DNA of 64,000 nucleotides from Patiria pectinifera. Taxonomy: Eukaryota > Echinodermata > Asteroidea > Valvatida > Asterinidae. The translations under genes were made by a program, and so were the position numbers. Shown here in pieces: positions 23,001-35,135 of the stretch. A model generated the notes under the pieces. That model did no database searches. It was not told the origin of the DNA and saw only the letters and a program-made list of their open reading frames with translations. The stretch spans positions 2,986,465 to 3,050,464 of the forward strand of contig CM057149.1 in NCBI GenBank assembly GCA_029964075.1. Direction: 5' to 3'. The stretch's first letter is position 1. Each line of letters opens with the position of its first letter.

Positions 23001-26000
23001 CGCCCTCTGCCGGCGGCCCGGCAGCGAAATTTCTTTTCCCAAATGAGATCGGCACAATCTAAAGAGGGCGCTCTCTCTCTGCGTTATGCATATTCATAAT
23101 GTCCAGGGAAATTAGGGAATTAGTTATATATCATGGAATAATAGTGTTTAAATCACCGACGATTGTTGGCAGCACATTCGTGGACTGGTTTGAATAAGTC
23201 CTGACTTCTAATCAGGTGATCGGAGTGAGAATCTCAGTGAGCGTTTTTCGCTTCTTATCATTTTACCTTTTAAATAAGTAAAGTGATGAAGGAACATTCC
23301 TCACAAGACGTAAAGCCTATCTTGGGTTTGTGTTATGGAGAACAAGGCATTAGATATGCATTAATGGACCAATCAGAAGATGGAAAGCGGATGTCGTTTG
23401 GGAAAAAAATTCACGGCCCGGCACCGACGTTACACCGCCCCCTCCGCGATCCGAGGACCCTTGTTCGTCCCCACACAAGGCGGCGCCTCCGCTACGGTCT
23501 CCGTTTGGGTCTCCTGGTCCCTGCTGGGGTCTCCTGGGGTCTCCTCCGGGGTTACCTCTGGGGTCTCCTCTCCTCCGCCCTTACACAAATCTCCCATGTA
23601 GTCCCTGTGGGAAATTGTCCCATGGGACCCCATGGCAATTGCATGGTGAATTGGACACCATGTAGCATGGGGTTTTTCCTATGGGAGTTTTCCATTGGCT
23701 TTTTCCCGTGGGAAATTTTAAATGTTTTTTTTTCACATATATGGTTTCTTGTCATTTGTCAAAAGATTCCAAATTGCTCCATGATATTTCTCAATAAAAA
23801 GTTCCTAATACATTTTAGCCCTGTGTGTTTTGTGATATTCACAGAATAAGTAAAGAACACCACGGAACTCCGATGGGGGTTGTTCCACGTATCAGTGTTG
23901 GAGCAAAGGCTTTGACCCTCAAGGCCAAGGCCAAGGCCAAGGCTTTGACCTGAAGGCCAAGGCCAAGGCCAAGGCTTTGACCCTCAAGCCTCGAGGCCAA
24001 GGCCAAGGTTGAACCCTCAAGGCCAAGGCCAAGGCCAAGGCCCTGTATTATGAAATGACCACTGATATAGAACTAATTATAATCACATGAGTGACACATC
24101 ATCACGCAAGGGCGGATCCAGAACACAATTGGGGCGGGGCAAAGAAATTTTGGGTCCCCCCCAAAAAAAGTTGGTCAAAAAAGTACGGCTTGGGCTTCGG
24201 GGCCCGCTTAAGGGCCCCGAAAAAAATTTGGATTCGAGATGCTCTGTGGTACGATTTGAGGCAATTTCTGACCATTTTAACCAATGTTTTTTGAGAAAAA
24301 GATGGTGGTGTACTCATTGCCTGCCTTTATTACGACGTCACATAAAAAAAAAAGGTTTCTTTGGGCGGGGGGGGGGGGGCATGGCCCCATTTGGCCCCCC
24401 AGGATCCATCCTTATCATCACGAATTGCTCGTTACGAAGACAACATTTCTTTAATTGCAGTCAACATGCTCACATAGGCCTACACCGTTTTATGACTGAA
24501 CTGTATCTATTAAAGTATAAGTTCAGGTCTTCAATATGGTTTAACTAAACAAATAATGATTTACTTCTATATTGACACACAATTCTCCCAAGTGAACCAA
24601 AAGGGGGATCCAAGAAACTGATTTGGGAATTTTTTATTTGCTGGCCCAACATGGTCAGAAATATCAGCATTATCTAAAACAGATACATGCAAATCTTTAG
24701 CACTTATCAGGGATACATATACAACCAATCAGATCTATTCCATAGTTATATGCAAATTAAAGTGATCATCTCATTAGCCCCACAAGTGTACGGAATATTT
24801 TTGCAGCAAATCTACTTCAATAGTAACAAAATGTGATGCTACAAAAGTGGAAGTGTGCCCAACACACAAATCTATAGGGTGCACGCTTCCCTCCTCCATG
24901 GAAATACGATTAAAATGGTAACAACAAAATTTCAAACAGATTTATCCGGAAAATGCAAAAATCTATGGGCCTTGAAGAGCCTTGACTCAAAATTGCAAGG
25001 CCCTTAATCCTCAAGGCCAAGGCCAAGGCCAAGGCTTTTGCCCTCAAGCCTCGAGGCCAAGGCCAAGGCCCTGAAATCCAGCCTTAAGGCAGCCTTAAGG
25101 CCAAGGCCCAGCATCAAGGCACTACATCACTGCCACGTATTAGGATTGGCTTATGCACTCTTTGACCAATATCCACATTATTGCTCCCATAATACTTGTC
25201 AAGTTGTACCATATTGTAAAGTACATCACAGAACTACGATGGGGGTCGTTAAATTAAAGAAGGTTTGCCTGTAACTTGGGAGTGCAATCGGGTATATGAT
25301 GGTTCCCTTGGCATATTCATATTCTCCAGCATAACCAACTCGTGTCCCCGTGCCACCTTTTAAATCTCCATGGTGTTTCCATTGTGTCCATAATTATATC
25401 ACCCACATTATGGTGTTCCCATGGCGTCCGAATCCTCATGGTGTACCATTGTGTCTAAAATCCCCATGATGGTGTCCATAAAATCCCCATGGTGTTCCCA
25501 TGGTGTACATAAAATCCCCATGGTGTTCCCATGGTGTCCATAAAATCCCCACAATGTTCCCATGGTGTTCCCATGGTGTTCATAAATTGCACGTGGTGTT
25601 TTTACCATGTCCATAAAATCCCCATGGTGTTCCCATAGTGTCAAGAAAATCCCATGGTGTTCCCATGGAGCTCATAAAATCCCCATGGTGTTCACATGTT
25701 GTCCATGTAATCTCCATTGTGTTCCCATGGGTTTCCCATAATGGGCATAAAATCTCCCATGGTGATCATTTGAACTTACATGGTGTTCTTGATGACCCCA
25801 TGGGTTTCCCATGAGGTCCCGTAAGAATTCCATGGGATTCCATGGGAATCCCATGGGATGCTCATTGGACATTTCTTTAAGGGCGGGGTCACCTCTGGGG
25901 CTCCTCTGGGTTCTCCTCTGGGGTCTCCTCTGGGATGTCCTCTGGGTTCTCCTCTAGGGTCTCCTCTGGGGTCTCCTCTGGGTTCTCCTCTGGGGCCACC

Positions 26001-29000
26001 GCCGGGATCACCTCTGGGATCTCCTCTGTGAACTCCTCTCCATTGACTCCTGTGCGGAGCTGTAGGGAACAATCCCCGTGTATTTATTTCCGGTGAGATT
26101 CTTTACCTATAGACCATCGGAAGTACCGGCGACAATTAAGAGGCCATGTTTACTGTAGCATGCATCCTTACGGTTCACCATGACGGTTCACCATGCCATT
26201 TTGGTCAAACTGTACAAAATACAGTTTTAACTTGAAAGGCTCTAATAGGATACGCAAACAACCACACCATCCTTTTTTAATTTGTTTGTATTCACTCATT
26301 CCGTTATTTTGCCGAAAAATCCATCGGTGATCCATCCAAACCAAAATATAAAGAAAGTGAGTGACTCTCTTTCTTATATAATTTACAGCGGTGAACCGTG
26401 GTTACACTATGGTTTGGATGGGTTTTTCGTCCAAATAACAAAATGACGGGAATAAAAACAAATTGAAGAAAATGATACGTTGTCTGTGTATCCTAATACG
26501 GCTTCACATTGAACACAATCTGTATTTTGTCAAAATATCGGCCAAACTGATATGGTGAATAGTGTATGCATTGACCATGAAATGATATGGTGAACCGTCA
26601 TGGTGGATCCTGTATGCATTGACCTTGTTATATGTAACCAGCGCGCGCGCGATTATTTGAGCGCCCTCTACGGCACTGTCCAAATCCAATATAAAGGTTA
26701 TATTGCACATTGTCTGAATTTCTTCATAGTTCAAAATGTGCATGACATGCCATTTTGGGGGCTGTTTTCTTGAGTTTTGTTTCCAAAATATGAAATGGCG
26801 GCCAAAGGTTGAATGAAAGAACACATATTTAGGGAAGATAATAATAATTGATAGTAATACAAAAAAATTCGAAATAAAATTACATATATATTTTGTAAAG
26901 TCCCCTAACACGTATGGGTGATAAGCAGGGTATACTTAGTACTTGCCGAGTGCTGTGAGGAAACAATCCACATGTATCTATCTCCGGTGAGATTCGAACC
27001 CACGATCCCTGCATTGTTGAACACATGTCTTAATCCATAGACCATCGAAAGTGCCGGCGACAATTTAGAGGCCATTACAAAGTTAGAAATCACAACTTTA
27101 TTGCAGGGTGCATCGTAACGGTTCACCATGACGGTTCACCATGTCATGTTGTCCAATAACTGTACAAAATACAGTTTGTTTTTAACTAAAAGGCTCTTAT
27201 AGGATACACAAACACCATACAATCCTTTTTAACCTGTTTTTATTCACTCATTCAGTTACTTTGCCGAAAAAAATCCGTCGGTGATCCATCCAAACCAAAA
27301 TATAAAGGAAGTGGGTGACCATCTCCTTCTTATATAATTTACAGCGGTGAACCGTGGTTACACTATATGGTTTGGATGGATTTTTTGTCCAAATAACGGA
27401 ATGACGGGAATAAAAACAATTGAAGAAGATGATACGTTGTCTGTGTATGCCAATACGGCTTCACATTATTTGAGCGCCCACTACGCGCAATGTCCAAATC
27501 CAATACCAAGGCTATATTGACAATCCCAGCCTAAATGACTGGAACACTTCCTTAGCCTGCCACGGTCTTCCACTCCCTCGCTCCCCGGTCAATGTTGTTC
27601 TCTCCAGCTTTAGGAGCACACACCGCGTAATGGGAGAAAACATTGAGCGGGGGCCAGAGGGTTTGGGAGACACTAAAATGTAGATAACCTGTGGTTATCT
27701 ACATCTAAAAGTTTTTGTTTGTAGCCAAAGCAATGAAATAACTACTCATGGAGCTATAGTAATTGACGTTAATTATACTGCCTGACTGTACAGTACATGC
27801 ATGTTTAAAGTTCTTTACTGAAAGCAAATGGTTTCACGATATTGTTAAAGTGACTATTTTTGACAGTTGTCTGTGTTACAGATTGCAACTGTTGTTATAG
27901 TTCGACCAAGCTGATCTTGAAATCAAATTTTCTTGATCAACATACAGGGTGAGTAAAACAAAAAGCGGAACCCTTAACCCGCCAAAAATATATTTCGTAT
28001 TTAAAAAAATATGTAGCTCCAAAAATGACTGGAAAGAAAATTTCAGAAACTACTTTTTAGATGAAAAAAACCTGAAATTGTTCAAAACGTTCAATAAATA
28101 TCACTATTTTAACACAATGAACCTAAAACCTGTTTCGTCAGAAACGAAAATGTATTGTGTGTTCTAACTGTTTGGAACAACAAAGAAAATGACACAGAAT
28201 ACTTGTTTCAACAACTGTCAACAACTAGTGTAGTACACAATATCTTTATTAACAACCCTGGTTAGGCAAAGAATATGATTTATATAATCCTTTTTCTTTT
28301 GAAGATGGGCTTTCAAAAGGACTTTGTTGAATACATTTCACTTTTAAACTGAGGTTTTATCGCTGGTGATGTTTGAAGACAATTGTGACGACGATTGTTG
28401 AAATCGCATTTTTGGACGAAAGAGGTGTGTTTAAATGGTGATATTCTTTAAACGGATCGAGCAATTTCAGGATCTTTTCCTGTAAAAGTAGCTTATAAAA
28501 TTGGCTTTCCAGTCATTTTTATTATTGGTGCTACATATTTTTTTCAAAATATGAAACATATTTTGGGGGTTTGGGTTCCGCTTTTTTTTTACTCACCCTG
28601 TATGGTGATCAAGAAATCTTGATTTCAAGATCCAGCTTGGTCAAACTATGACAACAGTTGCATTCTGTAGCACAGACACATAATATTATTCCGTGCTCCG
28701 CTTACACTTGTGGAATGACTTACAGTATCCGAAAATTATATGAGAAACTTCAGAATTAGGTGTAAGCCTTTTTCGATTTTTTTTCTAGACGTGCCTGCTG
28801 AAATAAGGAATCGGGCAGTTTACCAAAGAGCACTCGAAAAGGGCAGTGCAACAGTACATCGCACACGACTGATGATCGTCGGTCAAGAACGCGTTGGAAA
28901 AACTTGCCTGAAGAGGAGTCTCATTCATGCAAGGTCTGTATTAAATTAAAGGTTCAATGAACTTTGCAGCCAGGGCTACACCAAGGCCGTGTCAACAAAC

Positions 29001-32000
29001 TTTCGACCAGGCCTCCAGCCAGGTGTCATTGAAACATCAACAAAGACCTGTAACTTGACACAGCCATCTCCCTTCATAACTGTATACCACAGCCGCCAGT
29101 CAATTATCTTTCCAGCGCACTGTCTGGCAACTGTCTGGACACTGTCTAGCACGTGGCTTTTTGTTGTATTGCTATGTATAGGGTCTTGCGTAGTGCGGGA
29201 AAGTACCTGCTGCCCAGGGGGTCGCCGTAGACGAGTTGTTGTAAACAAAAATTGTAAACGCTGCGCAGGGTTAATGAAATTCATTGTGCAATGCATACTA
29301 GTGAATTATGAGAGATGACACTGGACTATCTTTCTCTTAATTATTCTCTGCCGGCGAAGACGAAGGGGCTACTGGCTTGTCCTTCTGTATGTGTGTACTC
29401 ACACAAAGAGAACAACGGTACCCCGCAAGTCAGCCTTTGTAAAATGGTACCCTTTGGAAAGAAATTCTTAAGAAAAGAGAGAAAGGAAGAACAATGCAAG
29501 TACCCCAAAAACTGCATTTGTAAGGTTTTGTTTGCTTACTTTACAGACATCCCGAGGACAGGCAAACAAAGGGAGAATAACAGATTCTTCGTCGTCCTCT
29601 TTTATTGAAAACAGTCTTTGGTAGTGAGTTTGTGTGCTATAGTCTATGGGGTTGTGTTATATTATAGGGACAAAGGAAAAGACAATTCCTTGTCCTCTAG
29701 AGTTAAATAAAGTACGACTGTGTGCACACAGTCCGTTTCATCAGGATATCTATAAAACAAAATGCTGTGTGTATTAACTTCAATTGGCTTTGTGAATTGC
29801 CTAATTAATTTTGACCCCATATATCAAAGGTGAATGGCATTGTGGTTAAAACGTAAGAAATAGTTCCACAGAATATCTTTAGGATTTATTGGCATCTCAA
29901 CTTGAAATTGAGTTGGTATCAATTTAGAAAAGGAATAGTTTTCGGGAGGAAACTCGAAAGTAGTACGGGAAATGCAATTTTAAAGTTACACTACTGTAAC
30001 TTACTTCTTGCCTTTAATTCATTATCCGCTCCATTCACAAGTACCCCCTCACCGGCAAAGAAAGTACAGCTTGGGGTGACCGACCGACGCCATCTTGCCT
30101 GACTGCAATTTTGCCACGACGGCGCGGCCGTACCACTGCCAGTGCTCTCTATATAAAGACCAGTGCGTGTACATAGTGCGAATCCCCTGGTGTACATGCA
30201 TCACACACAAAGAACGGTGCTTGCACCCAGCTAAAATGTCCCGCCTATGGGACGTCGTTGCTAGGTAAAAAGGCGCCCTCTCTGTTGGCGCACGGAGCTC
30301 ATACATTTACTTGAGTGCCTGCATGTCTGTGAATCATACAATCTGATATAATTTCCTTTTTATGTAATTGTGCCAATCGCCTGCCAGTATATTTTCCTGA
30401 AACGGATCTCTCTCGGTCATTGCTCACTTCCGCGGCCAGAACGTTGATGTGCATACCATTAACAAAGGTCGCCAGGTACATTTCTTTTTTCAGTAACATT
30501 GTACTCTTCCCCCACCGAGACATTGATAAATGCTCCAGTTTGGGACCACTCATTGCGTGATCTGGGGTGGAACACTTGATACGTTGTTATGCAGGCGATG
30601 TCATGGTGACCAATGATGGCGCAACTTTATTATAAACCATACTCCGATGTAATCATGAAATCACGATTTCCGGAGACCCTGTTAATGGTTTTCAGAATTA
30701 TGACTCCTCATTTGGAGTCACTGAGGCGTGGACGACATGGATCAACTTTTTCATGCGAGGTTTAAGGCATTATTATGATCTTACCCTGGCACTGTTTGTA
30801 TGGCAAGCAAGATTATCTTAAAAGCTACTTTTTAACTACATATATAGAGTTATATTTTATACATTACGTGTATTTAGAATTTCAAATTGGCAAAGAAAAA
30901 CAGAAAATGGAACTGAAGAGTGGGAAGGGGCCAGGGATACAGCTAATGACCCCAATATGGGCAATACATGGAAGGAGAGAGAAAAAAGGCCCACAGTAAA
31001 TGTTTACTATCGAAAGTGAATGAAACAGTGGAAAATGCCACTGATAAACGCAAAGCTTTCTCACTCCTTGAAACTACCCCTTCCCCCTTCAAATAACCCT
31101 ATTGAATTTAGTGACGCGATTACTGGAACAAGACTGGAGCATAGACTTCTAGATCGTACATTTATTTAAAGCTAGAATGACTTTTTTATTTACAGTTTTA
31201 ACAGCAATGAATTGTCAACAGAAGGCGTCACTACGGACTGCACCATAAACATCAGTTCTGCACAATCTTGGAGCTGTAAAAGAGGTACATACATTCAAGT
31301 CATGATTTTTTTCTGCTGCGGTCAATATGATACACTGTTCTTGGTTTGAATATAACATTTTAAACTAATAAACTTAAATACGTTTAGTTAAGGCAGAGGC
31401 AGACGACAAATGCTTTTTACCGTTTGGATGGGCATTGTTATAAACTAACAAAGCAAGGAACACCCTCTTATAACTAGACACCCGCAGTCCATACGGTCTA
31501 TCTGGTGAACAGACCCGAGACGTAGGCCTACTGATATCACACCATGTTTGCACACATGAATTCTTTCGAGAGCTAAGTTAGAACAAGGTGATAATGCGCC
31601 ACCTAAGAAATGGCAAGAAGATGTGTAAAATTAGCATGAGACCATTTTGTTTTAGGGATATTTGAAGCCATTTTTTTCTGTAGAACCAAGCTTAACCCTA
31701 CGTCGTTGGCGTGCATATTGCCAACTTTCTTGATCAAATTAGCATTGAGTATGCATTTACAGCCTGCACGCCATGAAGAGCGCTATAATGTGCACGGTGC
31801 TTTAAGACTCTGTTGGTGACAGACAAAACGTTTAAGAAATGTCCATGTAATTTGAGCGCTATCAGTTCTCGTTTCTTCCTGCACAAGGCCGGATCCAGAA
31901 CAGAATGTTTTTTTCTTGGGGGTGGGGGAAGTGTTTGGTCCCGAAAAAGTGGGTCAAAAATGGTGAGCGACACCACGAAGTTGCACTTAAGTGGACTTGA

Positions 32001-34903
32001 ATTTGCACCACGCGCGCGTATTTTACAGAAACAAGTGATTTTCGTTTTTACAAAGTAACACTCATCTTAAATTCACCAGATTGAAAGCTTTTTATTGTTT
32101 TTTTTTTGGCAATCCTATAATAAAATGGATTAATCACATTCTTGTCAAACGGTTTTATCCAAAAAGTTTTTCCGTACAAGTGTTGTAACTTTGTGAAAAC
32201 GAAAATCTTTCGCGCGAGTGTCCGATATGCGGGCGCACAGTTGAGTGTTATGTCGTAAAACCAACAATTTTCATTGAGCGGTTGTCACAAAGTAGCTCTT
32301 ATGTGTTCTAGGGTGTTACCTCGTGGTGTCGGTGACGAACTTTTCCGCCCAAATTTTAATATAAAAAGGAAAGGGGTTGCATATGTATTGCTTTTATTGA
32401 GTTTTGTGGGTGGTGTACGCAAAGGCTGCCTTTTTGCAAAGTTACAAAAAAAACAAAAAAATTGGTAGTTATTTGTTTTGGGGGGTGGCCCCGTGCCCCC
32501 CCCCCCACCACCACCACCTCTGGATCCGCCCTTGTTCAAGCATAAAAGTCTCTGGATCGACCTTGGCACAGACATGTTAAATTCACGTGCTTGTAAACTA
32601 TAATGCACCGTATTAACTTCTAATGACGTGCTGTAAATGCATGACGAGGGATCATCAAACGGGAATACATAAGTGTATTTTCTTTTATATGTAACACTGT
32701 TCTCTAAAAACTGACTATGGGTGGCATACAGGCAGAAGGCACAAGGGCGCCATAAAAAATGTACATATCACTCTGTTCGTCAAGTCTATCTTGTGGTGGG
32801 CGCATACACCATACATAGTCAGTGTACAGATCAGTGGTTTATAAGAACAGTATTATGAACACATTCATCGATAGTGTATGGAACATAAGCATTGTTGGCA
32901 CTAAGTGTACGAAGCACTCATTTTCTGATTGTTAATTTCTTAAAACTGTCGACATCTTCCGTATTACGTATAGAGCTATAGCCTAGCTCTATGCTTGCAC
33001 TTAACCAATAGTCACATCAAATGCATGCACAGGCGGCGGTTATTACGCTGCACATCGTTATGAATACGAGTGTTAAAACCTCGAAACTATTAGCAAATGA
33101 AAAGAAAAATTCAAATACAGAACAAAAGAAAGAATCGTATTTTTGAATTAAGTTGCTGAAAACTCTAAGCCCTGTTTTTTTGTTTTGTTTAAGTTTATGA
33201 ACATTTTGTTAGTAGCCTTCTTGTAGACTTATTCCCCGTCCTTGTAATTATCATTAAGGGCTGTTATTAATTGCCACAGGGCGCTTCATAGGAAGTTTTT
33301 GACGTCCCAATGTAGTTGGGTTATACAAGTGATCCGGGTTAGACAAAATGGACAATGCATATGGTTAGACACTACATATACACAGTTTTCAGAAAATTTG
33401 GTTATGAACCTACATTTTGGTAGCCTGTGGGAGGCATTAAGAAAAGCCGACAGTTTGAACGTCTGTGATGTTTGTTATATATCGCGTTCACTGTGGCAAT
33501 TTACAGCGCGTTCACTTTTTGGTTGGCATTGCTATGCCCAATTTATTTGCAAGATTGTTTGTAGGTTTATTTTTCTAGTGAGTCGGTGTACCTTTTACAA
33601 GTGTTTTGTTTAAATTGTATAGGTGATTTAACCAGCCTCAAACTCGAGTTGATGATTGGCCTTGAAACAGAAAAAGATAAAGTAAGTTACCTACAGCACA
33701 GCAAAAGAAATAAAGATTTGACTCCTGTCTGTACAAACTCAGCCGGAAATGTTTGTTATATAGTTTTACATAAAGTGGAGCACTGATCCCATTTTATTCT
33801 AAGATGCCAACGATCGTGTATGTTCACTATTACCGAAACATTCCGGTTGTTGTAACACAGTTTGTTTTGGTGTACTAAAGTTTGTTTTAATAGATTCAGC
33901 TGTTTTTTTCTCTCCAAATTTAACTTTCATAATAAAATTCAAATCAGAGAAGCCCCTTTTTTAATACAAAAAGTATAGACATGCAGAATATCAAATTCAA
34001 ACTTAGTACATGTATTAGGGTTGGTTGGTCTTGGAGCCCCTTAATAGACTTCAAGCAGTGGGCCTGATATGTCAAGGTTAAGGTAATTATAGCTTTAAAA
34101 ATGGACTCAGCGGGGCATTTGAGTTTATTAACACATAATTCTTGTATCTTTTACAATATGGGCCACGAGGTAGCATTAAGGATAACAAAGGGACCCTTTT
34201 CAACCACATATATTGGGGATATTTTACATTTGGTGCATGTATTATAAAGTATGTTTAAATACAATTGAAAAATCTGAAGAGTGTCAAAACTCTCATTCCA
34301 TGTTTATGAACACGTGTATTTTTTTTAATGTCCCGAAAGCCTTCGCATTGCTCAATGAATGTGACACAGTAGTTTTGCTTTTTCTTGTTAGCACACTGAC
34401 ATGGAACCATTGCAGCCTACCCCTCCACACCAACTACAATCATCATCAGCAGGTTAGCAATATCATCATGTTAACTGTTATGTTTCCACATTTCATTCAA
34501 ATGAGAGTGTTTAGACCCCAAATGGGTTCACGTCTCAACCACAAACGCAACAGAACCGTTCGACGTACTCAACCACATCCACAACTTGCTGTTGAAACTG
34601 CAATTGTCAAATTACACAGTTGTGCATTTTAATTGGGACTGAAAGCAATGTGATATTTTAAAAACATTGTTCTACCAATTAACTGATTGTATGATAGCTT
34701 CACAAACCCAGACAACTGAAACACAACCAAGTGGCACTACGGTAGAGTCAACATCTGATGGAAAAAATATACCGGTACCAAGGTTATACAAAATCACTGA
34801 AAAGGCAATGTCTGAGGGAGTAAATACACAACAGAATGCAGAACAGCCTACACTCAATATCTGGGACTTTGCCGGCCAAGATTTGTACTACACGACGCAC
34901 CAG
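19891..34903 (+). CDS. Host gene span: ubiquitin-like + Death + Roc GTPase protein (partial, spliced)
   Basis: Eight candidate exons on the plus strand join with matching intron phases (2, 0, 1, 1, 2, 1, 0, 1, 0 in order from the first acceptor). They encode a ubiquitin-like fold, then a Death domain, then the first half of a Roc (Ras of complex proteins) GTPase with P-loop, switch I-like and switch II motifs. Death-Roc proteins are known as signalling or innate-immunity-type proteins in marine invertebrates; the adapter role here is inferred. The first visible exon needs an upstream exon, so the 5' end lies left of it, possibly beyond Polinton copy A. I could not find the second half of Roc or a COR domain downstream, so the gene may be truncated or have distant exons. 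Confidence 0.75.
20231..20301 (+). repeat. 71-bp direct repeat, left copy
   Basis: Identical to 20922-20992, starting CAAAGCACCTGGCAATTATT. The two copies flank a ~620-bp repeated segment. Confidence 0.85.
20302..20921 (+). repeat. Dispersed ~620-bp repeat unit, copy 1
   Basis: Closely matches 23535-24210 over most of its length, including the CTCCGGGGTTACCTCTGGGG start, a GGCCAA minisatellite (20,685-20,750) and a GGGCGGATCCAGAACACAA segment. No protein is recognised. Confidence 0.75.
20922..20992 (+). repeat. 71-bp direct repeat, right copy
   Basis: Identical to 20231-20301. Confidence 0.85.
21311..21401 (+). CDS. Exon: ubiquitin-like domain, second half
   Basis: Acceptor TTCGCAG and donor G|GTAACT, phase 0 in and 1 out. 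It encodes LCDLLSLRDHRIHQDQNIEL followed by RAGGLLGGG, equivalent to the last two ubiquitin strands and tail. The tail has GLLGG where ubiquitin has RLRGG, and the chain continues into the next exon, so it is a built-in domain rather than a conjugated modifier. Confidence 0.7.
21825..22240. mobile_element. Non-autonomous hAT-type MITE with 8-bp target duplication
   Basis: The element is 21833-22232 (400 bp), with perfect 14-bp inverted termini CAGGCGCGGTTCTA and its complement. It is flanked on both sides by GCTATCAT (21825-21832 and 22233-22240). An 8-bp duplication and CAG...CTG ends are typical of hAT elements. It has no coding capacity and sits in an intron. Confidence 0.93.
22442..22705 (+). 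CDS. Exon: Death domain
   Basis: Acceptor TTTCAG and donor G|GTACGA, phase 1 in and 1 out. It encodes about 88 residues with the six-helix Death-fold pattern: LNLASKLGTQWDVLAITLGF, then ELKIFRANSPGNVEQQSFTM, LRAWWKK and a final LLKATGREDLALQLE. The W-D-x-L-A and L-x-x-W motifs are diagnostic. Death domains mediate homotypic assembly of signalling complexes. Confidence 0.85.
22740..23110. other. GC-rich intronic segment, possible old repeat
   Basis: Composition differs from the surrounding DNA. No termini or coding sequence were established. Confidence 0.3.
23168..23243 (+). tRNA. tRNA-Arg(TCT)-like pseudogene or SINE head
   Basis: A D-arm-like GGAC...GTCC and an anticodon stem CCTGA/TCAGG with 7-base loop CTTCTAA (anticodon TCT at 23207-23209) are present. 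A T-arm-like GAGTGAGAATCTC follows. The acceptor arm does not pair, so it is not a functional tRNA. Confidence 0.35.
23535..24230 (+). repeat. Dispersed repeat unit, copy 2
   Basis: Second copy of the unit at 20302-20921, with a longer GGCCAA minisatellite (about 23,910-24,045). It continues past the match into CGCTCTGTGG-type sequence that recurs near 35,730. Confidence 0.75.
25010..25110 (+). repeat. GGCCAA minisatellite
   Basis: Third locus of the AAGGCCAAGGCCAAGG array in this intron. Confidence 0.8.
25365..25870 (+). repeat. Minisatellite of CCATGGTGTTCCCATGGTGT type
   Basis: About 15 degenerate units of ~30 bp, based on CCATGGTGTTCC followed by a variant of CATAAAATCCC. The open frames it creates on the minus strand are repeat artefacts. 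Confidence 0.85.
25880..26045 (+). repeat. CTCTGGGGTCTC minisatellite
   Basis: A 12-15-bp unit repeated about a dozen times. The same motif occurs in the dispersed repeats at 20,310 and 23,530. Confidence 0.85.
26161..26618. repeat. Foldback/MITE-like element, copy 1
   Basis: The ends are imperfect inverted repeats built on TGCATCC..ACGGTTCACCATGACG and its complement. The interior also folds back around the CCATCCAAACCA / TGGTTTGGATGG pair. A second, 3'-altered copy begins near 27106. Confidence 0.6.
26975..27060 (-). tRNA. tRNA-like pseudogene / SINE head
   Basis: On the minus strand a good T-arm (GTGGGTTCGAATCTCAC) is preceded by a D-arm-like GTC...GAC and a weak anticodon arm. A truncated relative (CCGGTGAGATTC, GACCATCGGAAGTACCGGCG) lies at 26085-26140. 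Most likely a tRNA-derived SINE. Confidence 0.4.
27106..27480. repeat. Foldback/MITE-like element, copy 2 (truncated)
   Basis: Matches 26161-26510 closely, then loses the right terminus near 27480. Confidence 0.6.
27868..28678. mobile_element. Long-inverted-repeat (foldback) DNA element
   Basis: The two ends are inverted copies over roughly 150-190 bases each. They start at TGTCTGTG and include CCAAGCT, GATCTTGAAATCAA and, further in, ACAGGGTGAGTAAA with AAAGCGGAACCC and ATGACTGGAAAG. The 811-bp interior holds no recognisable protein. It may be nested: an inner unit with ACAGGGTGAGTAAA termini at about 27,944-28,602 inside a longer palindrome. Confidence 0.7.
28789..28933 (+). CDS. Exon: Roc GTPase P-loop
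   Basis: Acceptor TTCTAG and donor AAG|GTCTGT, phase 1 in and 2 out. It encodes VYQRALEKGSATVHRTRLMI followed by VGQERVGKT, a G1/Walker A motif in the form typical of Roc domains (ROCO family). Confidence 0.8.
28950..31195. other. Intron, nothing recognised
   Basis: No exon or repeat family identified with confidence. Confidence 0.4.
31196..31284 (+). CDS. Exon: Roc switch I region
   Basis: Acceptor TTTACAG and donor G|GTACAT, phase 2 in and 1 out. It encodes NSNELSTEGVTTDCTINI, where the STEG-type motif marks the switch I threonine region of Roc. Confidence 0.75.
31285..33622. other. Intron with dispersed repeat pieces
   Basis: GGCGGATCCAG-type repeat ends occur near 31888 (plus) and 32519 (minus), with poly-G tracts next to them. 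No exon seen. Confidence 0.4.
33623..33681 (+). CDS. Exon: Roc internal segment
   Basis: Acceptor TGTATAG and donor AAA|GTAAGT, phase 1 in and 0 out. It encodes LTSLKLELMIGLETEKDK. Supported by splice sites and phase rather than by a motif. Confidence 0.55.
34416..34452 (+). CDS. Candidate 37-nt microexon
   Basis: Acceptor TTGCAG and donor G|GTTAGC, phase 0 in and 1 out, bridging the flanking exons in frame. It encodes a proline/serine-rich linker. Very short, so uncertain. Confidence 0.35.
34698..34903 (+). CDS. Exon: Roc switch II
   Basis: Acceptor TGATAG and donor CAG|GTAAGC, phase 1 in and 0 out. A low-complexity T/S linker leads to LNIWDFAGQDLYYTTHQ. This is the G3 (DxAGQ) motif of Roc domains with the characteristic YYTTHQ continuation. 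Confidence 0.8.
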
Positions 34904-34964
34904 GTAAGCTCTATTTCTAGCTGCGGACAGCAGCTCAACATGTCGTCGTGTCTCTCCGTTAGTT

Positions 34965-35135
34965 AGTTGGTGGGTTGGTTAGTTGGTGGGTGGGTGGGTG
35001 GGTGGGTGAGTGGTTGGTTGGTTGGGTGGGTGGGGGTGGCTGGGTGGGTGGGTGAGTGGGAGGGTGGGTGGATGGGGTTGGGTGAGTGGGTGGGTGGGTG
35101 GTTGGGTGGGTTGGTTGGTGGTTAGTTAGTTAGTT
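34965..35135 (+). repeat. GGTGGGTGGGTT simple repeat
   Basis: A G/T-rich 4-bp-type array (GGTG/GGTT) immediately downstream of the switch II exon. Confidence 0.9.

Noticed and set aside
23168..23243. Functional tRNA-Arg
   Set aside because: Anticodon and T-arm are tRNA-like but the acceptor stem does not pair.
25408..26072. Histidine/glycine- and arginine/glycine-rich proteins on the minus strand
   Set aside because: These frames are translations of 12- and 30-bp minisatellites.
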